In this document: positions 50,314-58,625 of the stretch, one piece after another
How positions within the stretch are numbered: position 1 is the first letter of the stretch
How the letters are laid out: each line of letters begins with the position of its first letter
Assembly (NCBI GenBank): GCA_033850885.1
Contig: JAWWPG010000056.1
Location: forward strand, 22,313 to 86,312
Source: JAWWPG01 sp033850885
GTDB lineage: Bacteria > Actinomycetota > Actinomycetes > Propionibacteriales > Nocardioidaceae
Direction: 5' to 3'
DNA: 64,000 bases
Made by a program: the position numbers and the translations under genes
The notes under the pieces: generated by a model
Databases searched by the model: none
What the model saw: only the letters and a program-made list of their open reading frames with translations
What the model was told of the DNA's origin: nothing

Positions 50314-51126
50314 TCACAGGGCACGACACTCAGCTATCACCCCCGGCGGTTGGTCGGACATCAAACCGCGCGCACCGGTGTAGACGAAGTGTTTCCAGCT
50401 CGCGGATGTCTCGGGGTCGACCAGGCCACGGATGACCGAGTAGCCAGCTCTCTGGTACCTCGACACGCGCGGCTTCGTGAGTTGGCTGGCCTTCAACATC
50501 ACCCCATTCAGGCCGGTCAGATCTCTGATGGGAGGCGGCGACCCAGCCTTGTACCAGGTCGTCAGGTGCGGGTCGATCGACTCCAGCCTCTGCAGCTGCG
50601 ACAGGTACGCGGAGTAGATCACGACGTGGTACGTCATGCCGGCCGCGACGATCCGGTTGTTCAGGTCCGTCATGGCACCCCTCTCGTTGAAGGACCACTT
50701 CGTCTCCATCTGGAGATACCTTCCGTGGCCATGAGCAGCCGGGATGTTGAGTGACTGCACCATCCTCGGGATGGGCTCGTGGTACCGGGTAGTGCGCAGC
50801 TGCCTGACCTGGGCGAGAGTCTTGTTCGTGATCAGACCGGTGCCGTTCGTGGAGTGCGACACATCGTTGTCGTGCATCTCCACGATATAGCCGTCGGTGG
50901 TGACCCAAAGATCCGTGTCGGCGAGGTTGCTGCCAACACCGAACGCCGCCTGCTGGGACGCGACGGTATCGCCATCGGCGTACCGCCGGTACCCCTCGTG
51001 GGCCGAGATCAGCCGGTGCGAACAGGGCGTCGAGTCCACCGGCTGCATCGCCTGGGCCGGTGGCCCCAGCACAAGGACTCCCCCTATCGAGAGACCGACG
51101 CAGACGAGCAGATGCCGGTGGCCCAT
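50314..51126 (-). CDS. Secreted GDPD-like phosphodiesterase
   Basis: 270-residue exported protein with a signal peptide (MGHRHLLVCVGLSIGGVLVL, cleavage near AQA at residue 26). The mature part has the glycerophosphodiester phosphodiesterase pattern: HEGYRR (catalytic His), NLADTDLWVTTDGYIVEMHD (two metal/catalytic acidic residues and the second His). The C-terminal barrel is present but diverged. Probably cleaves glycerophosphodiesters outside the cell. The ATG at 51126 follows GAGGGGACC. A TTCACC-N18-TATATT promoter candidate lies upstream. Confidence 0.8.
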   Translation of the reverse strand: MGHRHLLVCVGLSIGGVLVLGPPAQAMQPVDSTPCSHRLISAHEGYRRYADGDTVASQQAAFGVGSNLADTDLWVTTDGYIVEMHDNDVSHSTNGTGLITNKTLAQVRQLRTTRYHEPIPRMVQSLNIPAAHGHGRYLQMETKWSFNERGAMTDLNNRIVAAGMTYHVVIYSAYLSQLQRLESIDPHLTTWYKAGSPPPIRDLTGLNGVMLKASQLTKPRVSRYQRAGYSVIRGLVDPETSASWKHFVYTGARGLMSDQPPGVIAECRAL

Positions 51127-51164
51127 GGTCCCCTCATGCTGTGAGGCGTGAACTGTATGTCTCA

Positions 51165-51194
51165 AATATACGTTATCGAGCCGGTGCAGGTGAA
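51165..51194 (-). promoter_or_regulatory. Candidate promoter of the secreted phosphodiesterase
   Basis: On the minus strand, TTCACC (51194-51189) and TATATT (51170-51165) are separated by 18 bases, about 40 bases before the start codon. The -10 stands out in otherwise GC-rich DNA. Confidence 0.45.
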
Positions 51195-52063
51195 CGATGA
51201 TCAGGACGCAGCGACCGGTGACTTCGAGCGCCACAACAGGGAGCGTGAGGCCCGCGTACCGCCCGTGGGGCGGAGCCCGCGTGACTGACCGTTCGGGCAC
51301 CAAGGCGCGGCTATAAGGGGGATGCTTTGAGCTCCCAGGAGGGGGCAGGCTGAACCCAATGGTGGGGGCGTTCGCCACGGGGGAACACTCCCACCATTTC
51401 AACTGGACCACTCCGCCGGCTTTTCCAGGCTTGACAAGCGAAGAGCCTCCATCCGCGGGGAGCGCTTGATGGAGGCTTCTTCCAGGGGCACACCCCCGGA
51501 GGCGACGCTATCTCTAGGCGCCTCTGCCCCGGACGGTACTCCCTCTCGCCGAAGCGGCCGACCTTGTTGCGGGAGACCCGGTCAAATACGTTAATGCAGC
51601 ATCGCGCGCTCGGCTCCTTATTGTGAAAGGCAACCCCGGGTGCTGGTTGGTCAACACCCGGGGCCTGTGGAGGGCGCCGCCCCTAGGGTCAGCACCTACC
51701 GTGCTCTAGGGGATACCCGTTTCCGTACCGGACAACCGCGAGCGCCGCCTGGTGTGTGACCGACACATGGGTTCGCCCTCTCGGTCAGCCGAGTCCGCAC
51801 GGCCGACTGCCCGGCTACGGGCTGATGCCACGCTGCCATCGAAGGTCGCGAAATATGAACCCACAATTTGGCTGCGGACGCTCTTGTGGAGGGCTAGGGT
51901 CGCGACACGGGGGCAGGGGACCTGATGCCGGAGCACGTCGGGGCAGGGGGTGGTCGAAGCAAACCGAGCGCGGAGGCCTGTCGTTTGCCCTGTGCCGACG
52001 TCGTCAGGCCAGCTCACACGCAGAACCGAATCGTCGGACACCAGCGAAAGCTCAGGAGTTCAT
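51195..52063. other. Long non-coding stretch with four strong hairpins (possible structured RNA)
   Basis: About 870 bases with no credible gene. Four inverted repeats occur: AATGGTGGG/CCCACCATT (51358-51398); AGCCTCCATC/GATGGAGGCT with outer GAAG/CTTC (51440-51482); CCCCGGGTG/CACCCGGGG (51634-51663); and CCCCTAG/CTAGGGG enclosing AGCAC/GTGCT (51680-51712). The second and third resemble terminators. Taken together they could be a structured non-coding RNA, paired terminators, or the remains of a mobile element. No known RNA family was recognised. Confidence 0.5.
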
Positions 52064-52588
52064 ATGAAACTCAGAAGGTCCACCCCTAGACCGGCCTCGG
52101 GTGCCCGGATGGCGCGGAGGCTCGCCACGGTCGGAGCGGTCGCCTCGGTCGCCGTGCTCGCGGCTCCGTCGCTTGCCTCCGCCGCACCCAGCCGTGGCGG
52201 CATGGAGCACATCCGGATCGTCAGCGACTCGAACCGCTCGACTTCGTCGATCGTTATCAGGGGAGCGTTCGTCGACGGCGGAACCGACTATGCGAAAGGC
52301 AAGCGCGACGTCGCGGTCTTTGCCGATGGAGGATTCATCATCCACCACCCAGGTGGGACCTTCTCCTTCGAGCTGAACCCCCGGACCTGCGTCGCCCATC
52401 TCAGCGGCAACGGAAACTACAGCATCGGTGGCGGCTTCGGCGCCTACCGGGGTGTGACGGGTCAGGGCACCTACGTCTTCCACGGCATCCTCACGTTCGG
52501 CCGAAACGGTCAGGGCAGATGCGCCGTTCATAGGGCTCCAACCGCCTCGCAAACCATCATCCGCGCCAGCGGCACGATGTCGAAGTAA
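52064..52588 (+). CDS. Secreted beta-rich protein, possibly AOC-barrel-like
   Basis: 174-residue exported protein. A long basic N-terminus is followed by a signal peptide (LATVGAVASVAVLAAPSLAS, cleavage near ASA). The mature part is rich in Gly and beta strands; GNGNYSIGGGFGAYRGVTGQ followed by GTYVFHG resembles the strand pattern of allene-oxide-cyclase/dirigent-type barrels, but this is weak. Two cysteines could form a disulfide. The ATG at 52064 follows AGGAG. No partner gene is obvious. Function unknown. Confidence 0.7.
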   Translation: MKLRRSTPRPASGARMARRLATVGAVASVAVLAAPSLASAAPSRGGMEHIRIVSDSNRSTSSIVIRGAFVDGGTDYAKGKRDVAVFADGGFIIHHPGGTFSFELNPRTCVAHLSGNGNYSIGGGFGAYRGVTGQGTYVFHGILTFGRNGQGRCAVHRAPTASQTIIRASGTMSK

Positions 52589-52636
52589 CACCCGCGTCCG
52601 GGGCTGGGGCCACCCGACCCGGGATCGTTCACCGGT

Positions 52637-52672
52637 TGCCCCCAGGGCGTCCCGCCAGGGCCACTGGGGGCA
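52637..52672 (+). terminator. Hairpin after the secreted beta-rich protein
   Basis: TGCCCCCAG (52637-52645) and CTGGGGGCA (52664-52672) form a perfect 9-bp stem with an 18-base loop, about 50 bases after the stop. Confidence 0.55.
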
Positions 52673-52801
52673 TCTCGGCCCGCGAACTTCGGGCTGGGCT
52701 CTTCCCTGGCATTCAGTTGATCGCTGATCCTCGACGGAACTTCACCACGCCCGACGCGCCGTTGACCTGCGGATATCGCTCACAAGAGATATGCTGAGGC
52801 C

Positions 52802-52876
52802 ATGGGCCTCATCATCACGATCCTCGTCATCATCCTGATCGTCGCCGTCATCCTGTATTTCGTACGGCGCGCTTGA
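52802..52876 (+). CDS. 24-residue single-helix membrane peptide
   Basis: Small open frame encoding MGLIITILVIILIVAVIL followed by a Tyr-Phe-Val and Arg-Arg-Ala end: one membrane helix with a positively charged C-terminus, as in many bacterial small membrane proteins. TGAGG lies just upstream of the ATG. A perfect 15-bp terminator hairpin follows 34 bases after the stop, which supports a real, separately transcribed gene. The coding density of Ile, Val and Leu codons with GC-rich third positions also fits. Function unknown. Confidence 0.68.
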   Translation: MGLIITILVIILIVAVILYFVRRA

Positions 52877-52910
52877 CCGCACCGTTCAGCGCCCGGTGAA
52901 CCCGAGCATG

Positions 52911-52943
52911 CAGCACCCCCGGCTCTCCGAGCCGGGGGTGCTG
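52911..52943 (+). terminator. Strong terminator after the small membrane peptide
   Basis: CAGCACCCCCGGCTC (52911-52925) pairs perfectly with GAGCCGGGGGTGCTG (52929-52943) around a TCC loop, followed by TTGT. It may serve both the peptide gene and the converging cupin gene. Confidence 0.88.
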
Positions 52944-52968
52944 TTGTCGCCGACGACGGTCATTCCGC

Positions 52969-53478
52969 TCATCGCCCAAGGTCCGCTGGCCGGAAGGGGG
53001 GTGGGCCGAGAATCTCGATGCCCGCTGCCCGGCTAGGTTCCAGGAACCTCACCGGATCGAACTCCCACGTCGTGGGGGCGGGAGGCACGTATGCGACTCC
53101 GGCCGCCCGGACGAACGAGTCGAACCCCGAGGGTACCGACACGGTGATCAAACGGGCCGAAGACGAGGTGATCATGAAGGCGTGCGGCAACCCGCGGGGC
53201 AGGAACAACGCCGACCCAGCGGTTACGTGGTACTCGCGATCTCCGGCGAGCGCCGTGATTTCGCCGTCCAGCAGGTAGAAGGTCTCGTCATCGTTGTGAT
53301 GGCGATGAAGCGGTGTTGCGTCACCAGACACGCCGTACTGGTCCACCAGAACGAACTGACCGTGGGTGTCCGAGCCGTCGAGCACCACGTGCATCCGGGT
53401 GCCGCCCATCCACAGATAGCTATCTGTATCCGCTGGGTGTCTGAGAACCGGGGTGAGATCGTCGTTCGACTTCGTCAT
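52969..53478 (-). CDS. Cupin-domain protein
   Basis: 169-residue single-domain cupin. The metal-site residues are visible: His58, His60 and Glu65 in PLHRHHNDDETFYLLDGE and His99 in PRGLPHAF. The start ATG follows GGGGAG. Such proteins may be dioxygenases, isomerases or sensors; the substrate cannot be told. Converges with the small membrane peptide gene. Confidence 0.82.
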   Translation of the reverse strand: MTKSNDDLTPVLRHPADTDSYLWMGGTRMHVVLDGSDTHGQFVLVDQYGVSGDATPLHRHHNDDETFYLLDGEITALAGDREYHVTAGSALFLPRGLPHAFMITSSSARLITVSVPSGFDSFVRAAGVAYVPPAPTTWEFDPVRFLEPSRAAGIEILGPPPFRPADLGR

Positions 53479-53595
53479 TCGGATCTCCCCTTATCTCTGA
53501 TTCGATGAGCGAGTGGCCCGCTGATCTCGCCTCACGAATATCCAGCGTTTCGCCTGAACGCTTCGAGGACGGCTTCCTCAGGTCTCGGGGTCGAG

Positions 53596-53901
53596 TCAGG
53601 TCTCCGGGTCGAGGTGGCGTACGTCGTCTGGGGCCGCGTCGGACCCGACCGGGATGAGCGTCATCCAGCTGAGCGCTCCGATGTTGATCAGGGTCCGCGC
53701 TTCGGGGTCGTCTGGCGCGGCGGTGACCCAGGTGCCACCTTCTTTGATGCCCTTCTGCACGAACTCGACGAGCTTGTCGCGTGACATGTCCACCGTGATC
53801 GATTCGGTCGGAAGGTCTGGGGACTCGATCCTCGTGAAGGGCGGCTGGCTGTCCTCTTCCCCGCTCTCGCGGTCCCGCTCGTCCTTCGCCTTGTCGCTCA
53901 T
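53596..53901 (-). CDS. Small acidic protein of unknown function
   Basis: 101-residue hydrophilic protein, Asp/Glu-rich at the N-terminus (KDERDRESGEEDSQPPF), then a small mixed alpha/beta part (FVQKGIKEGGTWVTAAPDDP). The ATG at 53901 was chosen; the longer frame runs into the threonine-synthase gene on the other strand. Divergent from that gene. No family recognised. Confidence 0.6.
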   Translation of the reverse strand: MSDKAKDERDRESGEEDSQPPFTRIESPDLPTESITVDMSRDKLVEFVQKGIKEGGTWVTAAPDDPEARTLINIGALSWMTLIPVGSDAAPDDVRHLDPET

Positions 53902-53964
53902 GGCGTCGACGCTAGCCGTCAGCCAGGAGGTTCGCACGCCGGCCAGCCCTGTGATGATGAGCAG

Positions 53965-55197
53965 ATGGCGGACTACAGCACACTGAGCCACCTCGAATGC
54001 CCGAGATGCCACGCCCTGGAGGACTCGACGAGCTTGGTTGGCACCTGCCCAGCCTGCGGATCGCCCTTGCTCTCGAGGTACGACCTGGACGCGGTGGCGG
54101 TCACCCCACGCGACATCGCGCAACGCAGGCCGGACCTATGGCGCTACCACGAGCTGCTGCCCGTCTCTGCCCAAGAAGAGGTGGTGAGCCTCGGCGAGGG
54201 GATGACGCCGCTGCTGGAGGCTCGCCGTCTCGGTCCCGAGCTCGGCCTGGAGCGGGTGTGGATCAAGGACGACGGCTTGCTGCCCACGGGGTCCTTCAAA
54301 GCGCGAGGAGCCGCGGTAGGTGTCTCGCGGGCCCGGGAGCTCGGTGCGCGACGGCTAGCGATGCCGACCAACGGGAACGCGGGCGCCGCTTGGTCGGCCT
54401 ACACGGCACGCGCAGGCATGCAGATGTTGGTTGCCATGCCCGTCGCCGCACCGGCGATCACGCGCGCGGAGACCGCCGTGACCGGGGCGGACCTGTGGCT
54501 CGTCGAGGGGTTGATCTCGGACGCCGGTCGATCCGTCGCCGCAGCGACCGCGAAGAGTCCAGACTCCTGGTTCGATGTCGCGACGCTCAAGGAGCCGTAC
54601 CGCATCGAGGGCAAGAAGACGATGGGGTTCGAGATCGCCGAGCAGCTCGGGTGGAGGATGCCGGACGTCATCATCTATCCCACCGGGGGCGGCGTCGGAC
54701 TCATCGGCATCCACAAGGCGTTGTCGGAGCTCCTCGCGCTCGGCTGGGTGGAGGGGGCACTGCCGCGGCTGGTCTCCGTCCAGGCAGCCGGATGTGCACC
54801 CATCGTGCGCGCGTTCGAGGCCGGCGCTCGCGTGTCGGAGGCCTGGCCGAACGCCCACACGGTCGCCTTCGGACTGACTGTCCCGAAGCCGCTCGGTGAC
54901 TTCCTGGTGCTGGACGCGCTGTACGAGACGGGAGGTACGGCGATCGCGGTTGCAGACGACCTTATTCTCCGAGACGTCGAGCTCACCGCGAGGCTGGAGG
55001 GTCTCTTCATGTGCCCGGAGGGAGCGGCCACCGTCACCGCTGCACGGCTGCTGAGGGAGCAGAGCTGGATCAGGCCCGACGACGAGGTCGTGCTCCTGAA
55101 CACGGGCACGGGACTGCTCTACCCGGACACCGTCCGGGTAGCGGTGCCGACCGTCGCCGCGGACCAGGAGATCGTGCTCGACGCGATACCCAACTGA
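53965..55197 (+). CDS. Threonine synthase-like PLP enzyme
   Basis: 410-residue fold-type II PLP enzyme. An N-terminal zinc-ribbon-like element (C12-x2-C15 and C28-x2-C31) precedes the domain, as in many bacterial threonine synthases. The PLP lysine is Lys112 in LLPTGSFKARGA, and the phosphate-binding loop is TGGGVGLIG. It would convert O-phosphohomoserine to threonine, but some relatives are cysteate or diaminobutyrate-type enzymes, so the symbol thrC is withheld. Start ATG at 53965. Confidence 0.83.
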   Translation: MADYSTLSHLECPRCHALEDSTSLVGTCPACGSPLLSRYDLDAVAVTPRDIAQRRPDLWRYHELLPVSAQEEVVSLGEGMTPLLEARRLGPELGLERVWIKDDGLLPTGSFKARGAAVGVSRARELGARRLAMPTNGNAGAAWSAYTARAGMQMLVAMPVAAPAITRAETAVTGADLWLVEGLISDAGRSVAAATAKSPDSWFDVATLKEPYRIEGKKTMGFEIAEQLGWRMPDVIIYPTGGGVGLIGIHKALSELLALGWVEGALPRLVSVQAAGCAPIVRAFEAGARVSEAWPNAHTVAFGLTVPKPLGDFLVLDALYETGGTAIAVADDLILRDVELTARLEGLFMCPEGAATVTAARLLREQSWIRPDDEVVLLNTGTGLLYPDTVRVAVPTVAADQEIVLDAIPN

Positions 55198-55236
55198 TGG
55201 AGTGGCGGCCGCCGCGACGCGCGGCCGCACTCTTGG

Positions 55237-56463
55237 TCACGCGGTTGTTCCGGGTTCGAGCCGCGAGCCGCGGGCGATCGTCGTACCGCCCGCGATACGG
55301 CAGTCGCGGCCAACCAGGGTCAGGTCTTCCGACCCAGGGGTCTTGCGAAGCGAAGCCGCCCCGACCCGGACACGAGGACCGACGACACTCCCGCTGTCGA
55401 CGATCGACCACCCGACCTTCGCCCCCTCGCGCACCCGGACGTCCGCGAAGACCACGCTGTCGACGACTCGCGAGCCCTTCTCGACGACGACGCCCGGGCC
55501 GAGCACGCTGCGGTGCACGGTGCCATGAACCTCACAACCGGGGCTGATCAGACTGTCCTCGACCCTCGAACCGGCGTGGATCCGCGGGGGTGAGCGTTGG
55601 GGTAGCCTCGCCACGATGGGCCAGCCTGGGTCGTCGAAGAGTCCAGGGTCGCGAGCAAGCAGGTCCTGGTGAGCAGCCAGGTAGGTCTCGGGACGACCCA
55701 GGTCTCGCCAGTAACCGGGCATCGGATGGGCGTAGACGTGGCCGCGCTTGACGAGACGCGGCAGGAGATGGTCGCCGAAGTCTCCGAGCCCGTTGGAGTC
55801 CGGCGTTGCCGTCGTGGTCAGCTCACGATGCAGATCGTCGAGTACGCCGATGAGGGTGCCGGTCTCGTACACGAAGATCTCGGCCGCCACGACGCCCGTG
55901 GTCGGCCGCGCCGGCTTGTACGCAAAGTCGGTGACCCGACCGAGCCTGTTGACGGTCACGGTGGCGTGGTGGCCTGCCTCGCCACGTGCGACCTCTGTCG
56001 TCACCATGGTGGCTTCCGCGCCCTTCGCGCGGTGGGTGGCGATGGCCTCGAAGTAGTCGAACCGGTAGACGTGGTCGGAGCTGAGTACCAGCGTCAGCTC
56101 GGGCCGCGCATCGGCTATCTGGTCCCGGATTCGGAAGAGCTGGTCGGCATTGCCGACGGCGAAACCCTCCGCATCAGGCGATCTCCCCTGCTCCGGCATG
56201 AGCAGCCGAAACCCGCCGCGGTCCCGGTCCAGGTCCCAGGACCTCCCATTGGCGATCTGGTCGTCCAGGGAGGTGGCCTGGTACTGCACCGAAAGCCACA
56301 CATCCTCGATTCCGCTGTTTCGCAGGTTGGACATCGAGAAGTCGATGAGCTGGTAGCTGCCGGCGAAGGGCAGCGCCGGCTTGGCGCGCTCCCGGGTGAG
56401 CACCTCCATCCGGCCTCCCGCCCCGCCGGCCTGCACGATGGCGAGTACTCGGTCGCGGCGCAT
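55237..56463 (-). CDS. GlgC-like ADP-glucose pyrophosphorylase
   Basis: 408-residue nucleotidyltransferase with the N-terminal pyrophosphorylase motif QAGGAGGRMEVLTRERAKPA (near residue 11), LSSDHVYRFDYFEAI and the C-terminal left-handed beta-helix (CEVHGTVHRSVLGPGVVVEK). In glycogen synthesis GlgC makes ADP-glucose. The N-terminal motif departs slightly from the usual GGxGxRLxPLT, so activity or specificity may differ. Convergent with the threonine synthase-like gene and divergent from a sulfatase, so it may serve a surface glycan rather than glycogen. No other glycogen gene is nearby. Confidence 0.82.
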   Translation of the reverse strand: MRRDRVLAIVQAGGAGGRMEVLTRERAKPALPFAGSYQLIDFSMSNLRNSGIEDVWLSVQYQATSLDDQIANGRSWDLDRDRGGFRLLMPEQGRSPDAEGFAVGNADQLFRIRDQIADARPELTLVLSSDHVYRFDYFEAIATHRAKGAEATMVTTEVARGEAGHHATVTVNRLGRVTDFAYKPARPTTGVVAAEIFVYETGTLIGVLDDLHRELTTTATPDSNGLGDFGDHLLPRLVKRGHVYAHPMPGYWRDLGRPETYLAAHQDLLARDPGLFDDPGWPIVARLPQRSPPRIHAGSRVEDSLISPGCEVHGTVHRSVLGPGVVVEKGSRVVDSVVFADVRVREGAKVGWSIVDSGSVVGPRVRVGAASLRKTPGSEDLTLVGRDCRIAGGTTIARGSRLEPGTTA

Positions 56464-56793
56464 CCAGACACCGTAGGCGTTCGAGGTGTCGCCTGCCCGC
56501 CGAGCGGTCACTGTCTCGGTCTCGCGACGGCAGCCGTGCTGGCGGCCACCGCAGATAGCGGGCCAGCGCATCGGCCTGTGAAAAGGCGAAGAAATTCTTT
56601 CGGGAATGGCTTCGGGGCGGGCCGCCACCGCCGGTCACGTATTCTCGGAGTCGTCGGCGCCATCGCCGTACCAGCACCTAACGGCTCTGATGGGTGGTCG
56701 CCGACCTCGTGAGAATCGCTGGGGCTCGGCTGGCATGCCCGGAGCGCCACCGAGCGCTGTCCGATTGTGCCAACCCGATCCGAAAGGAGCCTC
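56464..56793. other. Divergent promoter region, GlgC-like gene and sulfatase
   Basis: 330 bases between divergent starts. No gene is supported. AAAGGAG before the sulfatase ATG is clear; no operator-like dyad or strong promoter stood out. A longer GlgC start within this stretch is possible. Confidence 0.5.
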
Positions 56794-58473
56794 ATGAGCG
56801 AGATCACCCGCCGCAGGCTGCTGCAGGGTTCGGGTGCGGTCCTCGCAGGAATGGCTCTTGCTGGGTGTCGAGTCGATCCGACCCACCCCGCCGAGTCGAT
56901 CCACAACCTCCCCACCGGTGGCGGCCCGTCGCCCGCGGGCTCCCGGCCCAACATATTGGTGTTCCTGGCGGACGACCTGGGCTTCTCCGACGTCGGGTGC
57001 TACGGCTCCGAGATTGCCACCCCGAACCTCGACCGGCTGGCGCGAACCGGCCGCCGATTCAGCAACATGCACAACAACCCGCGGTGCTGCCCTTCGCGCG
57101 CCACCTTGCTGACCGGCCTGTACCCGACGCAGACGGGGGTCGGTGACATGACAGGAAACCAGGGCACTCCCGCCTACCAGGGGTACCTCAACCGTTCCTG
57201 CGTAACGATCGCCGAGGCGCTCGGGCAGGTGGGTTACCGCTCCGCCATCTCGGGAAAATGGCACGTCGCCCCGAGATCCCGGCTCAACGACTGGCCCGCC
57301 AACCGCGGCTTCGAGCGTTCCTACTGCCAGATGGGCGGGGGCGACTACTATCGCCCCACCCTGTACCGGGACGGCAGCATCATCGGCACCCCCACGGACC
57401 CTGACTTCTACCTCACATCAGCCATCACCAGCAACGCCGTCGACTCGATCCGCACCTTCGCCCAAGGGGCGGACCCTTTCTTCATGTACGTCGGCTACAA
57501 GAACCCGCATTTCCCGCTGCAGGCACCGGCACAGGCGATCGAGCCGTACCGGGGTAAGTACGCGATGGGATGGGACGAGCTGCGCCTCGAGCGATGGGAA
57601 CGCACCAAGGCGGCAGGCGTAGTCAACCCGAAATGGGAGCTGCCCAAGCCGGCCCAGGGAACTGTCCGCTGGGACACCGTCGCGGACCCGGACTGGCAGG
57701 CCGCCAGGATGGAGGTCTACGCAGCCCAGGTGACGTTGATGGACCACGGGATCGGACAGATCCTTGACACGCTCGAGCAGCTCGGTCTGCGGGAGAACAC
57801 GCTGGTGCTGTTCCTCAGTGACAACGGGGCGTGCGCCGAGATCGTCAAACCTCGCAAGCACGGGAACGTCCCGACGGCCAACGGCCTCCCGATGCAGGCG
57901 GGAAACGTCCCCGGCCTCTTCCCTGGCCCCAGCAACACCTTCCAGAGCTACGGCATCGACTGGGCCAACGCAAGCAACAGCCCCTTCCGCAAGTACAAGC
58001 GATGGACCGAGGAGGGCGGAATCTCGACTCCGCTCATCGCATCATGGCCGGGCACATTGTCGGCGGGAGGCATGGACGACCGCTTCATCCACATCATCGA
58101 CCTGATGCCCACGTTCCTCAGTCTGGCCGGCGCCTCCTACCCGGCGACGTACGCCGGCGAGGTCATCACGCCTCTCGAAGGGCATAGTTTCGTCGAGGCT
58201 CTCGCAGACGTCCCCGGCTGGAGCCGACCGGGTGAGTGCTTCTGGGAGCACATGGGACATCGGGCCGCGCGCCAGGGGCGCTGGAAGGTCGTATCCGACG
58301 AGCCGACGGGTCCATTCGAGCTCTTCGACATGATCGCGGACCGCACCGAGGTCCACAACGTCGCCTCGCAGTACCCGGACGTCGCGCGGCAGCTGGGCGC
58401 CGCGTGGGACTCATGGAAAGTCCGGACAGGAGTCCGGACCTGGTCACCACGGACGCACTACCGCCCTATCTGA
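56794..58473 (+). CDS. Exported type I sulfatase
   Basis: 559-residue sulfatase. The N-terminus is a twin-arginine-like lipoprotein signal (TRRRLLQGSGAVLAGMALAG before Cys), suggesting export in folded form and membrane anchoring. The catalytic motif C98-C-P-S-R102 (CxPxR) provides the Cys that is oxidised to formylglycine; NILVFLADDLGFSDVG contributes the metal Asp pair. The C-terminal sulfatase domain has SDNGA. A separate formylglycine-generating enzyme is needed and is not in the window. Paralogue of the cytoplasmic-looking sulfatase at 61004. Faces a run of sulfotransferase genes. Confidence 0.9.
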   Translation: MSEITRRRLLQGSGAVLAGMALAGCRVDPTHPAESIHNLPTGGGPSPAGSRPNILVFLADDLGFSDVGCYGSEIATPNLDRLARTGRRFSNMHNNPRCCPSRATLLTGLYPTQTGVGDMTGNQGTPAYQGYLNRSCVTIAEALGQVGYRSAISGKWHVAPRSRLNDWPANRGFERSYCQMGGGDYYRPTLYRDGSIIGTPTDPDFYLTSAITSNAVDSIRTFAQGADPFFMYVGYKNPHFPLQAPAQAIEPYRGKYAMGWDELRLERWERTKAAGVVNPKWELPKPAQGTVRWDTVADPDWQAARMEVYAAQVTLMDHGIGQILDTLEQLGLRENTLVLFLSDNGACAEIVKPRKHGNVPTANGLPMQAGNVPGLFPGPSNTFQSYGIDWANASNSPFRKYKRWTEEGGISTPLIASWPGTLSAGGMDDRFIHIIDLMPTFLSLAGASYPATYAGEVITPLEGHSFVEALADVPGWSRPGECFWEHMGHRAARQGRWKVVSDEPTGPFELFDMIADRTEVHNVASQYPDVARQLGAAWDSWKVRTGVRTWSPRTHYRPI

Positions 58474-58625
58474 GGGCGGCTGACACCCCCAATGAGCCGG
58501 GCCGACCACGCGGAAGACCTGTGTAGCATAGGGGCCGCCAGGGAACCCGTCGGACGGAACCACGCCCTCATGCCTCGCATCCCCCGCCGCTTCGCGCATC
58601 GCTTCACGATCGCGCCCGGGTTCCG

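Noticed and set aside
51440..51482. Group II intron or riboswitch
   Set aside because: No domain V-like sequence, reverse transcriptase or recognisable aptamer is present; only generic hairpins are supported.
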